The translations under genes and the position numbers were made by a program. Shown here one piece after another: positions 41,066-49,684 of a DNA stretch of 61,574 bases; position 1 is the stretch's first letter; every line of letters starts with the position of its first letter. The notes under the pieces are model-generated. The model was not told the DNA's origin and made no database searches. It saw only the letters and a list, made by a program, of their open reading frames with translations. Origin of the DNA: Kiloniella sp. (lineage in GTDB: Bacteria > Pseudomonadota > Alphaproteobacteria > UBA7985); contig NZET01000002.1 in NCBI GenBank assembly GCA_002690455.1, forward strand, positions 1-61,574, in the 5' to 3' direction.

Positions 41066-41268
41066 TCTGGATGTGGGCGCAGCCCGAAAGGCAGGCCTAC
41101 TTGTTAACAGTTGCACCCAAAGCCGTTACAGCCCGGAAGCGGCTGTGATCGAAGCAGACCGTTCAAGCATTCGGTGAATACCCTTTTTGCCGATGCTCAG
41201 ACCTATGGCAGACTTTAGGCTTAGGCTTACGCTCGGGACTGTCGACGAAGCATGAGGAGTTGGTGAAG

Positions 41269-42240
41269 GTGAACAACAATCTCGGCGGTGGTTTCGCTAT
41301 TCTAACGGCCGTTCTGCTGATGGCCATCGCCGATGCAATGATCAAGGTTTACATGGGCGACCTCAGCCTTTGGCAACTGTTTCTGACCCGCTCGCCCTTT
41401 GTACTCGGGCTGTTGCTGGCATTGTCCGTTAGCGTGCCAGGGCAGGGACTGAAGCCTGCATTCATCGCCCTGGGCGACCCGTGGGTTATGCTGCGCTCGG
41501 TGCTGGTGCTGCTTATGTACTTGTTCATGTACATGAGCTTTCCCTATCTCAAGCTCGCGGTCATGGGCGCGGCATTTTTCATTGCGCCGATCTTTACGGC
41601 GCTGATGTCGGCATTGTTTCTGCGCGACCGGGTCGGGCTGCGGGGCTGGGGTGGGGTTGCGCTTGGTTTTATTGGGGTTCTGGTGGTCTCACGCCCCGGC
41701 ACGAGTGTGTTCCAGCCCGCCATCTTCCTGCCGGTGATTGCAGGGCTTTGCTACTCCCTGGCCGCCGTGCTGACCAGGGCGCGGTTGCAGCAGAGCAACA
41801 CGCTGGGAGTTGCCTTGTCGCTTAACCTTATCCTACTGATCATCAGCGGTGTTTTGGTGCTGGGACTGACTTTCACGCCACCGCCTTCGGCCTGGGTCGA
41901 TCATTCGCCCTTCATGCTCCGCCCTTGGGCTGAGATGAGCGCACAAGACTGGATAGCCATTATTGTCATGGCTGTACTCATTTGTGGGCTGACCGTACTA
42001 CTGGCGCTGGCCTATCAGATCGGGCAGACCGTACTGATCGCGACATTAGAATATTCGTACCTGATCTTTGCTGGTCTGATCGGCTACATCTTCCTCGATG
42101 AAGTGCTCGATGGTTTCAGCCTTGTGGGCATGGCGATCCTGGTGGGCGCCGGGGTGCTTGTGGTTACGCGGAGGACGTCGCCCCTGCCTGCAGCCTCACC
42201 CGCATCTGCGAGCAAGTCCGAGACCGGTGCGGCCCCATAG
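41269..42240 (+). CDS. DMT superfamily (EamA) transporter
   Basis: A 323-residue protein with ten hydrophobic helices forming two EamA repeats (first starting FAILTAVLLMAIADAM; second near LPVIAGLCYSLAAVLTRARL). These are metabolite exporters or importers of the inner membrane. Start chosen at GTG 41269, 9 nt after GAGGAG; TTG 41260 and GTG 41263 are too close to that site. Its 3' end overlaps the opposing GFA gene by 77 bp. The last residues are Ala/Ser-rich and poorly conserved. Confidence 0.86.
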   Translation: MNNNLGGGFAILTAVLLMAIADAMIKVYMGDLSLWQLFLTRSPFVLGLLLALSVSVPGQGLKPAFIALGDPWVMLRSVLVLLMYLFMYMSFPYLKLAVMGAAFFIAPIFTALMSALFLRDRVGLRGWGGVALGFIGVLVVSRPGTSVFQPAIFLPVIAGLCYSLAAVLTRARLQQSNTLGVALSLNLILLIISGVLVLGLTFTPPPSAWVDHSPFMLRPWAEMSAQDWIAIIVMAVLICGLTVLLALAYQIGQTVLIATLEYSYLIFAGLIGYIFLDEVLDGFSLVGMAILVGAGVLVVTRRTSPLPAASPASASKSETGAAP

Positions 42241-42772
42241 GCTGTGGCACCCCTGGGAGGTTAGCCATTTCGGCTGAGTCGCTGTCCTTAAATCGGGGCA
42301 GGTCGTCGCCAATTTCATAGTAATCGGGCTTGTGACTAACGAAAATATGTCGCTCCAGTTGCAGGCTGCTCTGGTCATCAAAACTCCCAGCCATGAGCGC
42401 CACCTTTTCACGCGTTCTCGCGTCCGAAAGCCGCCAGCTGATATTGCATCCGCAGGTGCCGCAGAACCCCCGCTCGGCGAACTCGGAACTCTGGTACCAG
42501 GTCAAGGTGCCGTCCCGGGTCCAGCTCAGCCCGCTCTGGGCCACGCTGGTCGCGGCCAGCGTATGACTGCTCATCTGGTTGCACTGTCGACAGTGGCAGG
42601 CCACTACCGGCGCCATCGCCGTTCAGGCTTCTACCCGCCATCGTGTGCCTCCACAGGCACAGCCACCTGTGAGGGTCTTATCAGCGACCCTTGTTGGGCG
42701 CGCTGTTTCGTTGACCGCGTCCGACTGGCCTGCCTGCTCCGGCGCGTTTGCTGCTGCTGTCTCGTTCTTCAT
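42164..42772 (-). pseudogene. GFA-family (glutathione-dependent formaldehyde-activating-like) protein, split by an in-frame TGA
   Basis: A GFA/CENP-V domain read in one frame but broken by a stop. From ATG 42772 the frame reaches LTGGCACGGTRWRVEA, which carries the first zinc cysteines. It then meets TGA at 42623-42625, and continues in the same frame from ATG 42616 as APVVACHCRQCNQMSSH and FCGTCGCNISWRL. Intact relatives run straight from RVE to ACHC, so a single nonsense change, a sequencing error or recoding explains it. The downstream piece alone lacks two zinc ligands. The C-terminus overlaps the EamA gene by 77 bp. The 5' end overlaps the unknown gene upstream by about 90 bp. Confidence 0.75.
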
Positions 42773-43190
42773 CACTGACCCGTCCTCCCAACTTTTCCAG
42801 CAACCCCTGCAACTCGCTGATTTCGAACTCCAGATCGGTGCGTTCAGTTGAGCCTGCACGTGTTCTGCGCTTGGCAAGTTTGAGATCGCGAAGCAGGCTG
42901 TCGAGCACGCGACGCAGTTCGATCGGGTTCGGAGCCTCAATGTGTACGTTGGTGTGCATCATCAGGTGTGAATAGGCATCGAAATCCGACTGCGCCAAAC
43001 CGGTCAGGGCCTCGTCGAGCTCCGACCAGGAGTCTGCATTGGCAGCGAGCAGGCGTGAGGTCGGGCGCTTTTCACACGCGACCATAATCCGAACAAACTG
43101 CCAGACGGGAATTTCCATGCTGCTTCGCCCTCTCAAGCCTGCATAAAGGTTTGGCCCAAGGTCATAGGCGGATTTTCGGGCAAACGCCAC
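42681..43190 (-). CDS. Conserved-looking hypothetical protein
   Basis: A 169-residue soluble protein I do not recognise. The core (MEIPVWQFVRIMVACEKRP, from residue 25) looks real and may be the true start (ATG 43118). A helical, possibly coiled segment follows (ELRRVLDSLLRDLKLAKRR and DLEFEISELQGLLEKLGG). The last 30 residues are basic and low-complexity. It lies 20 bp after the glutamine amidotransferase gene on the same strand, and its 3' end overlaps the GFA gene start, so it belongs to the tatD-headed run of genes. Confidence 0.55.
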   Translation of the reverse strand: MAFARKSAYDLGPNLYAGLRGRSSMEIPVWQFVRIMVACEKRPTSRLLAANADSWSELDEALTGLAQSDFDAYSHLMMHTNVHIEAPNPIELRRVLDSLLRDLKLAKRRTRAGSTERTDLEFEISELQGLLEKLGGRVSDEERDSSSKRAGAGRPVGRGQRNSAPNKGR

Positions 43191-43210
43191 GGCGATCAGC
43201 CCTGCGTGGC

Positions 43211-43981
43211 TCAGCCTGCTTTTCTGTTGCTGCTGCCAGCGTTTCTGTCTGCCGTACGGCCGTGCAACTGGTCGGTAAAGCCAAGATCATCGAGCATGTT
43301 GTCGGTCCACCGCCGAACCCGTTCCTGATGGCACGCGTAGTCCGCTCTGTGCGAGGACCGGCAGCGTACGCCGGGGATCGGCTCAGGATCCTCAGGGGCC
43401 ATCGTCGTCCAGGTCTCGATCATGGCGTCGGTAATCTCCGGGTGGAACTGGGTGCCCAGTGCAATGTCAGTGATCTTGAACGCCTGTGTGGGGAAGTATT
43501 CGGAGGTCGCTAATGAGACCACGGCCTCGGGGAGCCTAATACCCTGCCTGTGCCAGTGATATACCTGCATCGAACCGGTCTCAAAGAGGCCGGCATCTTC
43601 GCCAGCCGGCGTTGGATCAAGGCGGTAGTATCCGCGCTCCCGGATGCCGTCTTCGCGGTCATATACGTCGCCGCCGAAAGCCTTAGCGAGGATCTGCCCC
43701 CCCAGACACAGACCTAGAAAGCGGCCACCAGCATCGACATAGGTGCGGACCCAATCAATTTCATCCTGCAGGTAGGGGTCCGCGTCGATCTCAGTGAGCA
43801 GCTGTGGGCCGCCATAGAATACCGCGCCACTAAAGGCCGCTGGATCGGGTTGGGGGAGGGGCTGCCCCAGAAACGGTCGCACCCAAATCGTCGGATATCC
43901 CCGCGCACGGAGCACACCCGAGACATAGTCGCGAGGCAAACGCATCGAATGCGTCACCAGAAGCACGGGCTTAGGAAACAC
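43211..43981 (-). CDS. Class I glutamine amidotransferase-like protein
   Basis: A 256-residue GATase1-fold protein. The nucleophile is Cys92 in FLGLCLGGQILAKAFGG, and the His-Glu pair is His180/Glu182 in LGTQFHPEITDAM, so the triad is intact. It resembles the GuaA-like stand-alone amidotransferases that release ammonia from glutamine or hydrolyse gamma-glutamyl amides. No synthase domain is attached. It starts 27 bp after the ferredoxin-like gene, in the same operon. The substrate is unknown. Confidence 0.82.
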   Translation of the reverse strand: MFPKPVLLVTHSMRLPRDYVSGVLRARGYPTIWVRPFLGQPLPQPDPAAFSGAVFYGGPQLLTEIDADPYLQDEIDWVRTYVDAGGRFLGLCLGGQILAKAFGGDVYDREDGIRERGYYRLDPTPAGEDAGLFETGSMQVYHWHRQGIRLPEAVVSLATSEYFPTQAFKITDIALGTQFHPEITDAMIETWTTMAPEDPEPIPGVRCRSSHRADYACHQERVRRWTDNMLDDLGFTDQLHGRTADRNAGSSNRKAG

Positions 43982-44008
43982 GCCACCATCCGATCGACTT
44001 GTTGAGCC

Positions 44009-44689
44009 TCAGGATTTCGACCCGAGAGCCTTCCTGAAGCGATTTTGATGGTAGTGTGCTTGATCGGGGGGCAGTTGCCAACTCTGTCCATAGGGACAAG
44101 AGGCTCTTGCATCACATCCAGCAGAAAAACATCTCGGATTGCGCAACAAATAGTCAGCACAAGCTTGAAAATCGAAAGTTTTTGGTGCCGTGAACGCGCC
44201 AACCGGGCATGCTGACAGGCATGGCTTGTCTCTGCACGAGGCACAGGGATCAAATTGAAGCTTATTTATCAGTGACTTGTGCGAATCGTCTTCGACGATG
44301 GCCTCCTGGGCTCGAGGCAACACTACGTGTGCGCGAGCAGCCATCCACAACCCATATTCGGGATGAATCATCAGCCCCAGATCCGACTGTGCAATTCGGG
44401 CAAAGGTCTGGGTCCAGAGCACTACGAAATTCGGTGCGTCCGCATCGAAGACAAAAGTAATCTGAGCCTCCGGATATCCGGCCAGCGCCTCTTTGATCGC
44501 GCGCCGGGTAAAAGCATCAACCGGATCATTTGGGTTGGCATGCCACTCTGGGCTGGCGGTCACGGCATCCCAGAATGTCTGTCCGGCGCTGCCGACAGCG
44601 AATTCAGTACCCGCCGCGGTTTCCCGGCTATCCAGCACCAGAAAACCTGCGCTTTCCAGAGCACGGGTCAGGGTGACACCGCGGCTCAT
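44009..44689 (-). CDS. 4Fe-4S ferredoxin-like protein of unknown role
   Basis: A 226-residue protein. The C-terminal half has a dense cysteine pattern: Cys149, 152, 157 and 161 in CASCRDKPCLSACPVGAF bind a 4Fe-4S cluster in the usual CxxCxxxxCxxxC arrangement, and Cys177, 187, 192 and 198 (RCFSAGCDARASCPYG) may hold a second. The N-terminal half (about 140 residues) is unlike known ferredoxins. It resembles the Fe-S tail of QueG-type enzymes only at the cluster motif. It overlaps the MBL gene by 4 bp (ATGA), giving tight coupling with tatD and the MBL enzyme. Function unknown. Confidence 0.7.
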   Translation of the reverse strand: MSRGVTLTRALESAGFLVLDSRETAAGTEFAVGSAGQTFWDAVTASPEWHANPNDPVDAFTRRAIKEALAGYPEAQITFVFDADAPNFVVLWTQTFARIAQSDLGLMIHPEYGLWMAARAHVVLPRAQEAIVEDDSHKSLINKLQFDPCASCRDKPCLSACPVGAFTAPKTFDFQACADYLLRNPRCFSAGCDARASCPYGQSWQLPPDQAHYHQNRFRKALGSKS

Positions 44690-45537
44690 CCACCGATCTC
44701 CAAGACCAGGCCGTCATAGGCTGGCTCAACGAAATCCTGGGTGGCAGCGAGGGTCTGGGCATAGTCGAGCCATTCGGACATGTGGGTGATGAGCCCGCGC
44801 TTTGGCCGGGCGTGATCCATCCAGCCCTTGGTCATCTCCAGATGCGCGTGAGCGGGATGCGGCTCACCGCGGGCCGCATCGGCCATCCAGACCTCCAGCC
44901 GCCAGTCGCGCAGCTGATCGAGGATTGTGGCGGGCAGATCAACGCAGTCGGTCGAGTAAGCGAAGCCCCCAATGCGCAGGCCGATCGTTTCCACCCGGCC
45001 ATGCGGCTGGCGCCAGAGTTGAAAGGGGAAGCCAGCAATTTCAACGTCGATTACCCCGCTGCTGGGTTCGACCACCTGTGGCTCGAACAGGGGCGGATAC
45101 CAGGCAAAACCTTCGAAGATATAGCGTAGATTCTCACGGACGTGAGCTTCGGTCTCGGGCAGCAGGATCATCGGTAGCGCCGCGCGCCGCTGGTAGACGT
45201 AGTGCCGCACATCGTCGATGCCGTGGATATGGTCGGCGTGATGATGGGTGAGAATGACCGCATCAAGCCCCTGTGGCGGGCCGTAGGTCAGCAACTGCTC
45301 GCGTAGGTCAGGACCGGTATCGACCAGAATCGTTTTGTCACCGATTTCTAACAGGATTGACGCGCGCCGCCGACGGTTGCGCGGGTTGTTGGGATCACAC
45401 TGCCCCCAGTTGCCCGTTGGCAGTGGGACGCCTCCGGAGCTGCCGCAGCCCAAGATAGTGACCCGGATCAACGGCAGGCCGGACATCGGAATCGGGTTCG
45501 GGTCCGAATTCAGGTTCGAGTCGTTTGCGCTGTTCAT
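44686..45537 (-). CDS. MBL-fold metallo-hydrolase (PhnP-like)
   Basis: A 283-residue metallo-beta-lactamase-fold enzyme. The metal site HHHADH is at residues 98-103, and LGCGSSGGVPLP near residue 30 and the DTGPDLR motif around 73 match the PhnP-like branch, which includes phosphoribosyl cyclic phosphodiesterases. It is usually found beside tatD in alphaproteobacteria, without phn genes, so phosphonate use is not implied. It overlaps tatD by 4 bp and the ferredoxin-like gene by 4 bp. Substrate unknown. Confidence 0.85.
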   Translation of the reverse strand: MNSANDSNLNSDPNPIPMSGLPLIRVTILGCGSSGGVPLPTGNWGQCDPNNPRNRRRRASILLEIGDKTILVDTGPDLREQLLTYGPPQGLDAVILTHHHADHIHGIDDVRHYVYQRRAALPMILLPETEAHVRENLRYIFEGFAWYPPLFEPQVVEPSSGVIDVEIAGFPFQLWRQPHGRVETIGLRIGGFAYSTDCVDLPATILDQLRDWRLEVWMADAARGEPHPAHAHLEMTKGWMDHARPKRGLITHMSEWLDYAQTLAATQDFVEPAYDGLVLEIGG

Positions 45538-46343
45538 AGCTTTACCTGTGAGGGTGCTGGCACTGGCACCCTTTTGAACAGCCGGAAGAAATTTGCCCCG
45601 ATCCGGGCGTGGAATTCGCCGACGCTCAAGCCTTTGCGTTCGGCCCAGAATGCGGCGGTATGCGCGACGAAAGCAGGCTCATTTGGTTTGCCCCGGTGTG
45701 GGGTGGGGGCGAGGAATGGGGCGTCGGTCTCAACCAGCAGACGCTCGTCCGGCACACTGTCCAACACCTGTCGCAGAGCCTCGGCGCTCTTGAAGGTGGT
45801 GATGCCTGACAAGCTTAGGAAACCCTCCATCTCCACCACAGCATCGGCCAGCGCCTGACCGCCGGTGAAGCAATGGATGAGGATCGCAAACGGCCCGTCT
45901 TGCCAGTGTTCACGGAGGATGGCGATTGTGTCCTCGTCGGCATCACGAGTATGGATGATGAGCGGCATGTCCAGCGCCCGGGCGGCGGGAATGTGCGCCT
46001 CGAATGAACGCCGCTGAGCGGCTTTGGGCGCGAAGTCATAATAGTAGTCGAGCCCGGTCTCACCGACACCGACCATCTTGGGGTCTTCGGCGAGTGCAAG
46101 CAGAGGATCGGGGGCATTGATGCCCGCATCGCCGGCTTCGTGCGGGTGCACGCCCACGCCCATGAATACGTCGTCAAATGGGTCGGCGATGGCCTTGATC
46201 GTTTCGAACCGGTCCAGTCGCGTGCAGATGGTCACAATCCGTTCGACCCCGGCAAGCCGGGCGCGGCGCACGGCTTCCTGCGGCGAGATGCCAATCTTGG
46301 CGTGGTCGAGATGACAGTGGCTGTCTACAAGCATAGGGCGCAA
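45534..46343 (-). CDS. tatD: TatD-family hydrolase (DNase)
   Basis: A 269-residue metal-dependent hydrolase with a TIM-barrel fold. VDSHCHLDHAK at residues 6-16 carries the HxH metal site. MGVGVHPHEAG and VGVGETGLDYYY with the metal Glu, then MPLIIHTRDAD, complete the pattern. TatD proteins are 3'-5' exonucleases implicated in DNA repair. It heads a minus-strand operon: its stop overlaps the MBL gene, and the ferredoxin-like, amidotransferase, unknown and GFA genes follow. The start may be ATG 46343 or the third-codon ATG 46334. Confidence 0.92.
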   Translation of the reverse strand: MRPMLVDSHCHLDHAKIGISPQEAVRRARLAGVERIVTICTRLDRFETIKAIADPFDDVFMGVGVHPHEAGDAGINAPDPLLALAEDPKMVGVGETGLDYYYDFAPKAAQRRSFEAHIPAARALDMPLIIHTRDADEDTIAILREHWQDGPFAILIHCFTGGQALADAVVEMEGFLSLSGITTFKSAEALRQVLDSVPDERLLVETDAPFLAPTPHRGKPNEPAFVAHTAAFWAERKGLSVGEFHARIGANFFRLFKRVPVPAPSQVKL

Positions 46344-46474
46344 AGTTCCGGTAATCGTCGCAATTCGAGCAGAACCTAAGGCCGCGCTATTGTTTTTCCA
46401 ATGACAATCGCGGGGTTTTGGGGTTCTGCTGCCACTTTCTCGCCGTCTCCCCTATTTCCAGCTGAGAGGTCACC

Positions 46475-47365
46475 ATGAACTACGAAGTTTTCATCACTGC
46501 TGCTGTTACCGGCTCCGGTGACACCGTGAGTAAGTCCGACAAGGTGCCCGTGACGCCCAAGGAAATCGCCGCGGCGGCCATTGAATCCGCAAAGGCCGGA
46601 GCGGCAATCGCGCATTGTCACGTCCGTGACCCCGAAACCGGCGCGCCGGCACGGAAGGTTGAATACTATCGCGAAGTGGTCGAGCGCATTCGCGAGGCGG
46701 ACACCGACGTTGTCATCAACCTGACCGCTGGCATGGGCGGGGATCTGACACTGGGGCCGGTCGAGCAGCCGCTGCCACCACTTACAGCCGGCACGGATAT
46801 GGCTGGGGCCACGGAGCGGATGGAGCACGTCACCGCTCTTCTGCCGGAGATCTGCACGCTGGACTGTGGCACACTCAATTTCGGCCATGGCGATTATATC
46901 ATGACCAACACGCCATCGATGCTTCGTGCCATGGCCCAGCAGATGACGAATCTTGGTGTGCGTCCGGAGATCGAAGCCTTCGACACCGGCCACCTTTGGT
47001 TTGCCAAGCAGTTGGTCGAGGAAGGGATCATCGAAGACCCGGTGATGGTCCAGCTGTGTATGGGCATTCCTTGGGGCGCGCCCAACGACATGAACACCTA
47101 TATGGCTATGGTCAACAACGTGCCAGAAAGCTGGGTCTGGTCGGCTTTCTCTATCGGCCGTATGCAAATGCCTTACGTCGCGGCTGCGGCCCTCGCGGGT
47201 GGAAACATTCGGGTCGGACTGGAAGACAACCTCTACCTCGACCGCGGTGTATTCGCCACGAACGCGCAACTGGTCGAGCGCGCCGCCGATATTGCGACTA
47301 ACATGGGCGCAAAGATCATCGGACCCGATGAGGTTCGCTCTCGCCTGAAGCTGGTCAAGCGCTGA
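46475..47365 (+). CDS. Beta-keto acid cleavage enzyme (BKACE; carnitine-pathway type)
   Basis: A 296-residue zinc enzyme of the 3-keto-5-aminohexanoate cleavage family (BKACE). The metal histidines are in [12 protein letters not shown] (His47, His49). In carnitine use, BKACE condenses dehydrocarnitine with acetyl-CoA and splits it into betainyl-CoA and acetoacetate. The neighbour, a carnitine-dehydrogenase-like protein, supports that substrate over 3-keto-5-aminohexanoate. The start ATG has GAGAGG a few bases before it. Its stop shares one base with the next gene's start, so translation is coupled. Confidence 0.9.
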   Translation: MNYEVFITAAVTGSGDTVSKSDKVPVTPKEIAAAAIESAKAGAAIAHCHVRDPETGAPARKVEYYREVVERIREADTDVVINLTAGMGGDLTLGPVEQPLPPLTAGTDMAGATERMEHVTALLPEICTLDCGTLNFGHGDYIMTNTPSMLRAMAQQMTNLGVRPEIEAFDTGHLWFAKQLVEEGIIEDPVMVQLCMGIPWGAPNDMNTYMAMVNNVPESWVWSAFSIGRMQMPYVAAAALAGGNIRVGLEDNLYLDRGVFATNAQLVERAADIATNMGAKIIGPDEVRSRLKLVKR

Positions 47366-48339
47366 TGGCTGGCGTGGAGCAGCCAGGCCGTTCTGCGGCA
47401 TCCGTCGTCGCTATCGTCGGTGGCGGAGTCATCGGCGCCGGGTGGGCTGCGCGCTACCTGCATCGGGGGGCAGAGGTTCGGGTTTTCGACCCTGACCCGG
47501 AGGCGGAGCGAAAGATTGGCGACGTCCTCGCCAATGCAACCGCAGCCTTTAAGATGCTGTTTGGTGTGCCGCCAAAGGCGGGGACGCTGAGCTTCCACGA
47601 CACGCTTGCCGAAGCGGTGTTAGGCGCGGAAATCGTGCATGAGTCTATCCCTGAACGCCTCGACCTCAAGCAGCGCGTCCACGCAGAAATCGCAGCCTCA
47701 GCCCCTGCTGAGGCGATCCTGTGCACCTCTACCAGCGGCCTGTTACCCAGCCGAATTCAAGAAGGCCTCGAACGACCCGATAACCTGATCGTTGCCCACC
47801 CGTTCAACCCGGTCTATCTGCTGCCATTGGTTGAATTGGTCGCAGGGCAGGGGACGGCCGAGGGTGTTATCGATCGCGCGGCATCGATCATGGATTCGCT
47901 GGGTATGAAGCCGCTGAAGGTGCGTAAGGAAATCGATGCTTTCATCGCGGACCGTCTGCTCGAAGCGGTGTGGCGGGAGTCTCTTTGGCTTGTCAAAGAC
48001 GGCGTGGCGACGACGGAGGAAATCGACGACGCGATCCGCTATGGATTTGGCTTGCGCTGGGCGCAAATGGGACTGTTCCAGACCTACCATACAGCCGGGG
48101 GTGAGGTCGGCATGCGGGCCTTTATTGAAATGTTCAAGCCTTCGCTGCACTGGCCCTGGACCAAACTGATGGACGTGCCAGAATTGGACGACGCCCTGAT
48201 TGACACAATTGCCGACGGAGTCGAGGAACAAGCGTGTGGTCTGACCGCCCGCGATCTCGAACGCCAGCGCGACAAGAACCTTGTGGGGATCCTGCACGCG
48301 CTCAAGGCCAACAACTGGGGCGCGGGAACACTGGTCTAG
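47365..48339 (+). CDS. L-carnitine 3-dehydrogenase-like 3-hydroxyacyl-CoA dehydrogenase family protein
   Basis: A 324-residue NAD-binding dehydrogenase. The Rossmann motif is VVAIVGGGVIGAGWAARYL near residue 20, and AHPFNPVYLLPLVELVAG carries the family's catalytic His. This length and sequence type match L-carnitine dehydrogenase, which oxidises carnitine to 3-dehydrocarnitine, the BKACE substrate. Many carnitine dehydrogenases are fused to or neighboured by a betainyl-CoA thioesterase; none is present here. It begins on the last base of the BKACE stop. An acyl-CoA dehydrogenase gene follows after 50 bp. Confidence 0.87.
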   Translation: MAGVEQPGRSAASVVAIVGGGVIGAGWAARYLHRGAEVRVFDPDPEAERKIGDVLANATAAFKMLFGVPPKAGTLSFHDTLAEAVLGAEIVHESIPERLDLKQRVHAEIAASAPAEAILCTSTSGLLPSRIQEGLERPDNLIVAHPFNPVYLLPLVELVAGQGTAEGVIDRAASIMDSLGMKPLKVRKEIDAFIADRLLEAVWRESLWLVKDGVATTEEIDDAIRYGFGLRWAQMGLFQTYHTAGGEVGMRAFIEMFKPSLHWPWTKLMDVPELDDALIDTIADGVEEQACGLTARDLERQRDKNLVGILHALKANNWGAGTLV

Positions 48340-48389
48340 CCCTGCGCTGGTCCGACCCTGCGCACCCCAGAGAGCAAAGGACAGAAATC

Positions 48390-49553
48390 ATGCACTTCGG
48401 CCTGACCCCCGAACAGGAAATGGTGGTGGATACCGTCCGTTCCTTTGTAGAAGCTGAAATCTACCCGCACGAGGACGAAGTCGAGCGGCTGGGCTACGTG
48501 CCGCAGGCGTTGGGCGAAAGCCTGAAGCAGAAGGTACTGGACATGGGTTTCTATGCCCCCAACTTCCCCGAAGATGTCGGCGGGGGCGGGCTCGATCACC
48601 TGACCTTTACCCTGCTGGAGCGCGAGCTCGGGCGTGGGTCGATGGCGCTGACGCATTTCTGGGGGCGTCCGCAAAACATCCTAATGGCCTGTGAAGGCGG
48701 GCAGCGCGACAAATACCTCTTCCCCGCTGTGCGCGGAGAGCGGATGGACGCGCTGGCCATGACCGAGCCAGATGCAGGCTCGGACGTGCGCGGGATGAAG
48801 GCAACAGCAGTCCAGCAGCCTGATGGCGACTGGGTGCTGAACGGGACGAAGCACTTCATTTCCGGTGCTGAACACGCTGATTTTGTGATCGTATTCATGG
48901 CTTCGGGTGTCGAAGAAACCCCAAAAGGGCCAAAGAAAAAGATTACGTGCTTCCTTGTCGATCGCGGTACGCCGGGTTTCGAGATAAAGGACGGTTATCA
49001 CTCGCTATCGCACCGGGGATACAAGAACTGTATTCTCACCTTTGATGATTGCCGGTTGCCGAATGCGCAGGTGCTGGGCGAAATCCACGGTGGCTTTCAG
49101 GTCATGAACGAATGGCTCTACGCTACCCGTCTGACTGTCGCGGCCTTTTGCGTCGGGCGGGCGCGCCGCGTCTTCGATCACGCCACTCAGTGGTCGGCTG
49201 AGCGTCACCAGTTCGGCCAGCCGATCGGTAAGTTCCAGGGCGTCTCCTTCAAGCTCGCCGATATGATAACGGAGATCGACGCAGCGGACTGGTTAACGCT
49301 GGCTGGCGCCTGGCGCCTTGATCAGGGGCTGGAGGCAAATCGCGAAATTGCATCGGCCAAGCTCTATGCATCAGAAATGCTGGCGCGGGTCACGGACGAA
49401 GCCATTTCCATATACGGCGGTATGGGCTTGATGAGCGACCTGCCGATCGAGCGGTTCTGGCGTGATGCCCGGGTCGAACGCATTTGGGATGGGACATCGG
49501 AAATACAGCGCCACATCATCTCTCGCGACATATTGCGCAAGTTGGGAGCCTGA
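48390..49553 (+). CDS. Acyl-CoA dehydrogenase family protein
   Basis: A 387-residue FAD enzyme of the acyl-CoA dehydrogenase fold. MTEPDAGSDVRGMKATA and RGYKNCILTFDDCRLP match the middle domain, and YGGMGLMSDLPIERFW the C-terminal domain. At the usual catalytic-Glu position of MCAD/SCAD (IYEGT) this protein has IWDGT, with Asp367. Start ATG 48390 follows AAAGGA; the frame is open from 48234 without similarity. Position after the carnitine-type genes suggests a gamma-butyrobetainyl- or crotonobetainyl-CoA substrate, but CoA-transferase genes are absent, so this is a guess. Confidence 0.86.
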   Translation: MHFGLTPEQEMVVDTVRSFVEAEIYPHEDEVERLGYVPQALGESLKQKVLDMGFYAPNFPEDVGGGGLDHLTFTLLERELGRGSMALTHFWGRPQNILMACEGGQRDKYLFPAVRGERMDALAMTEPDAGSDVRGMKATAVQQPDGDWVLNGTKHFISGAEHADFVIVFMASGVEETPKGPKKKITCFLVDRGTPGFEIKDGYHSLSHRGYKNCILTFDDCRLPNAQVLGEIHGGFQVMNEWLYATRLTVAAFCVGRARRVFDHATQWSAERHQFGQPIGKFQGVSFKLADMITEIDAADWLTLAGAWRLDQGLEANREIASAKLYASEMLARVTDEAISIYGGMGLMSDLPIERFWRDARVERIWDGTSEIQRHIISRDILRKLGA

Positions 49554-49684
49554 TCCCGTTTGCTTGCGCCCATAGCCCGGTAAGGCAAGGCGTGCCACGC
49601 GGAAAAAACAGGTCGGCATCAGGGGACAACTGCTTATAGTATCGCTTCCCTATGACGCTCCGCGGAAATGAAAGGTTTAGAGCG

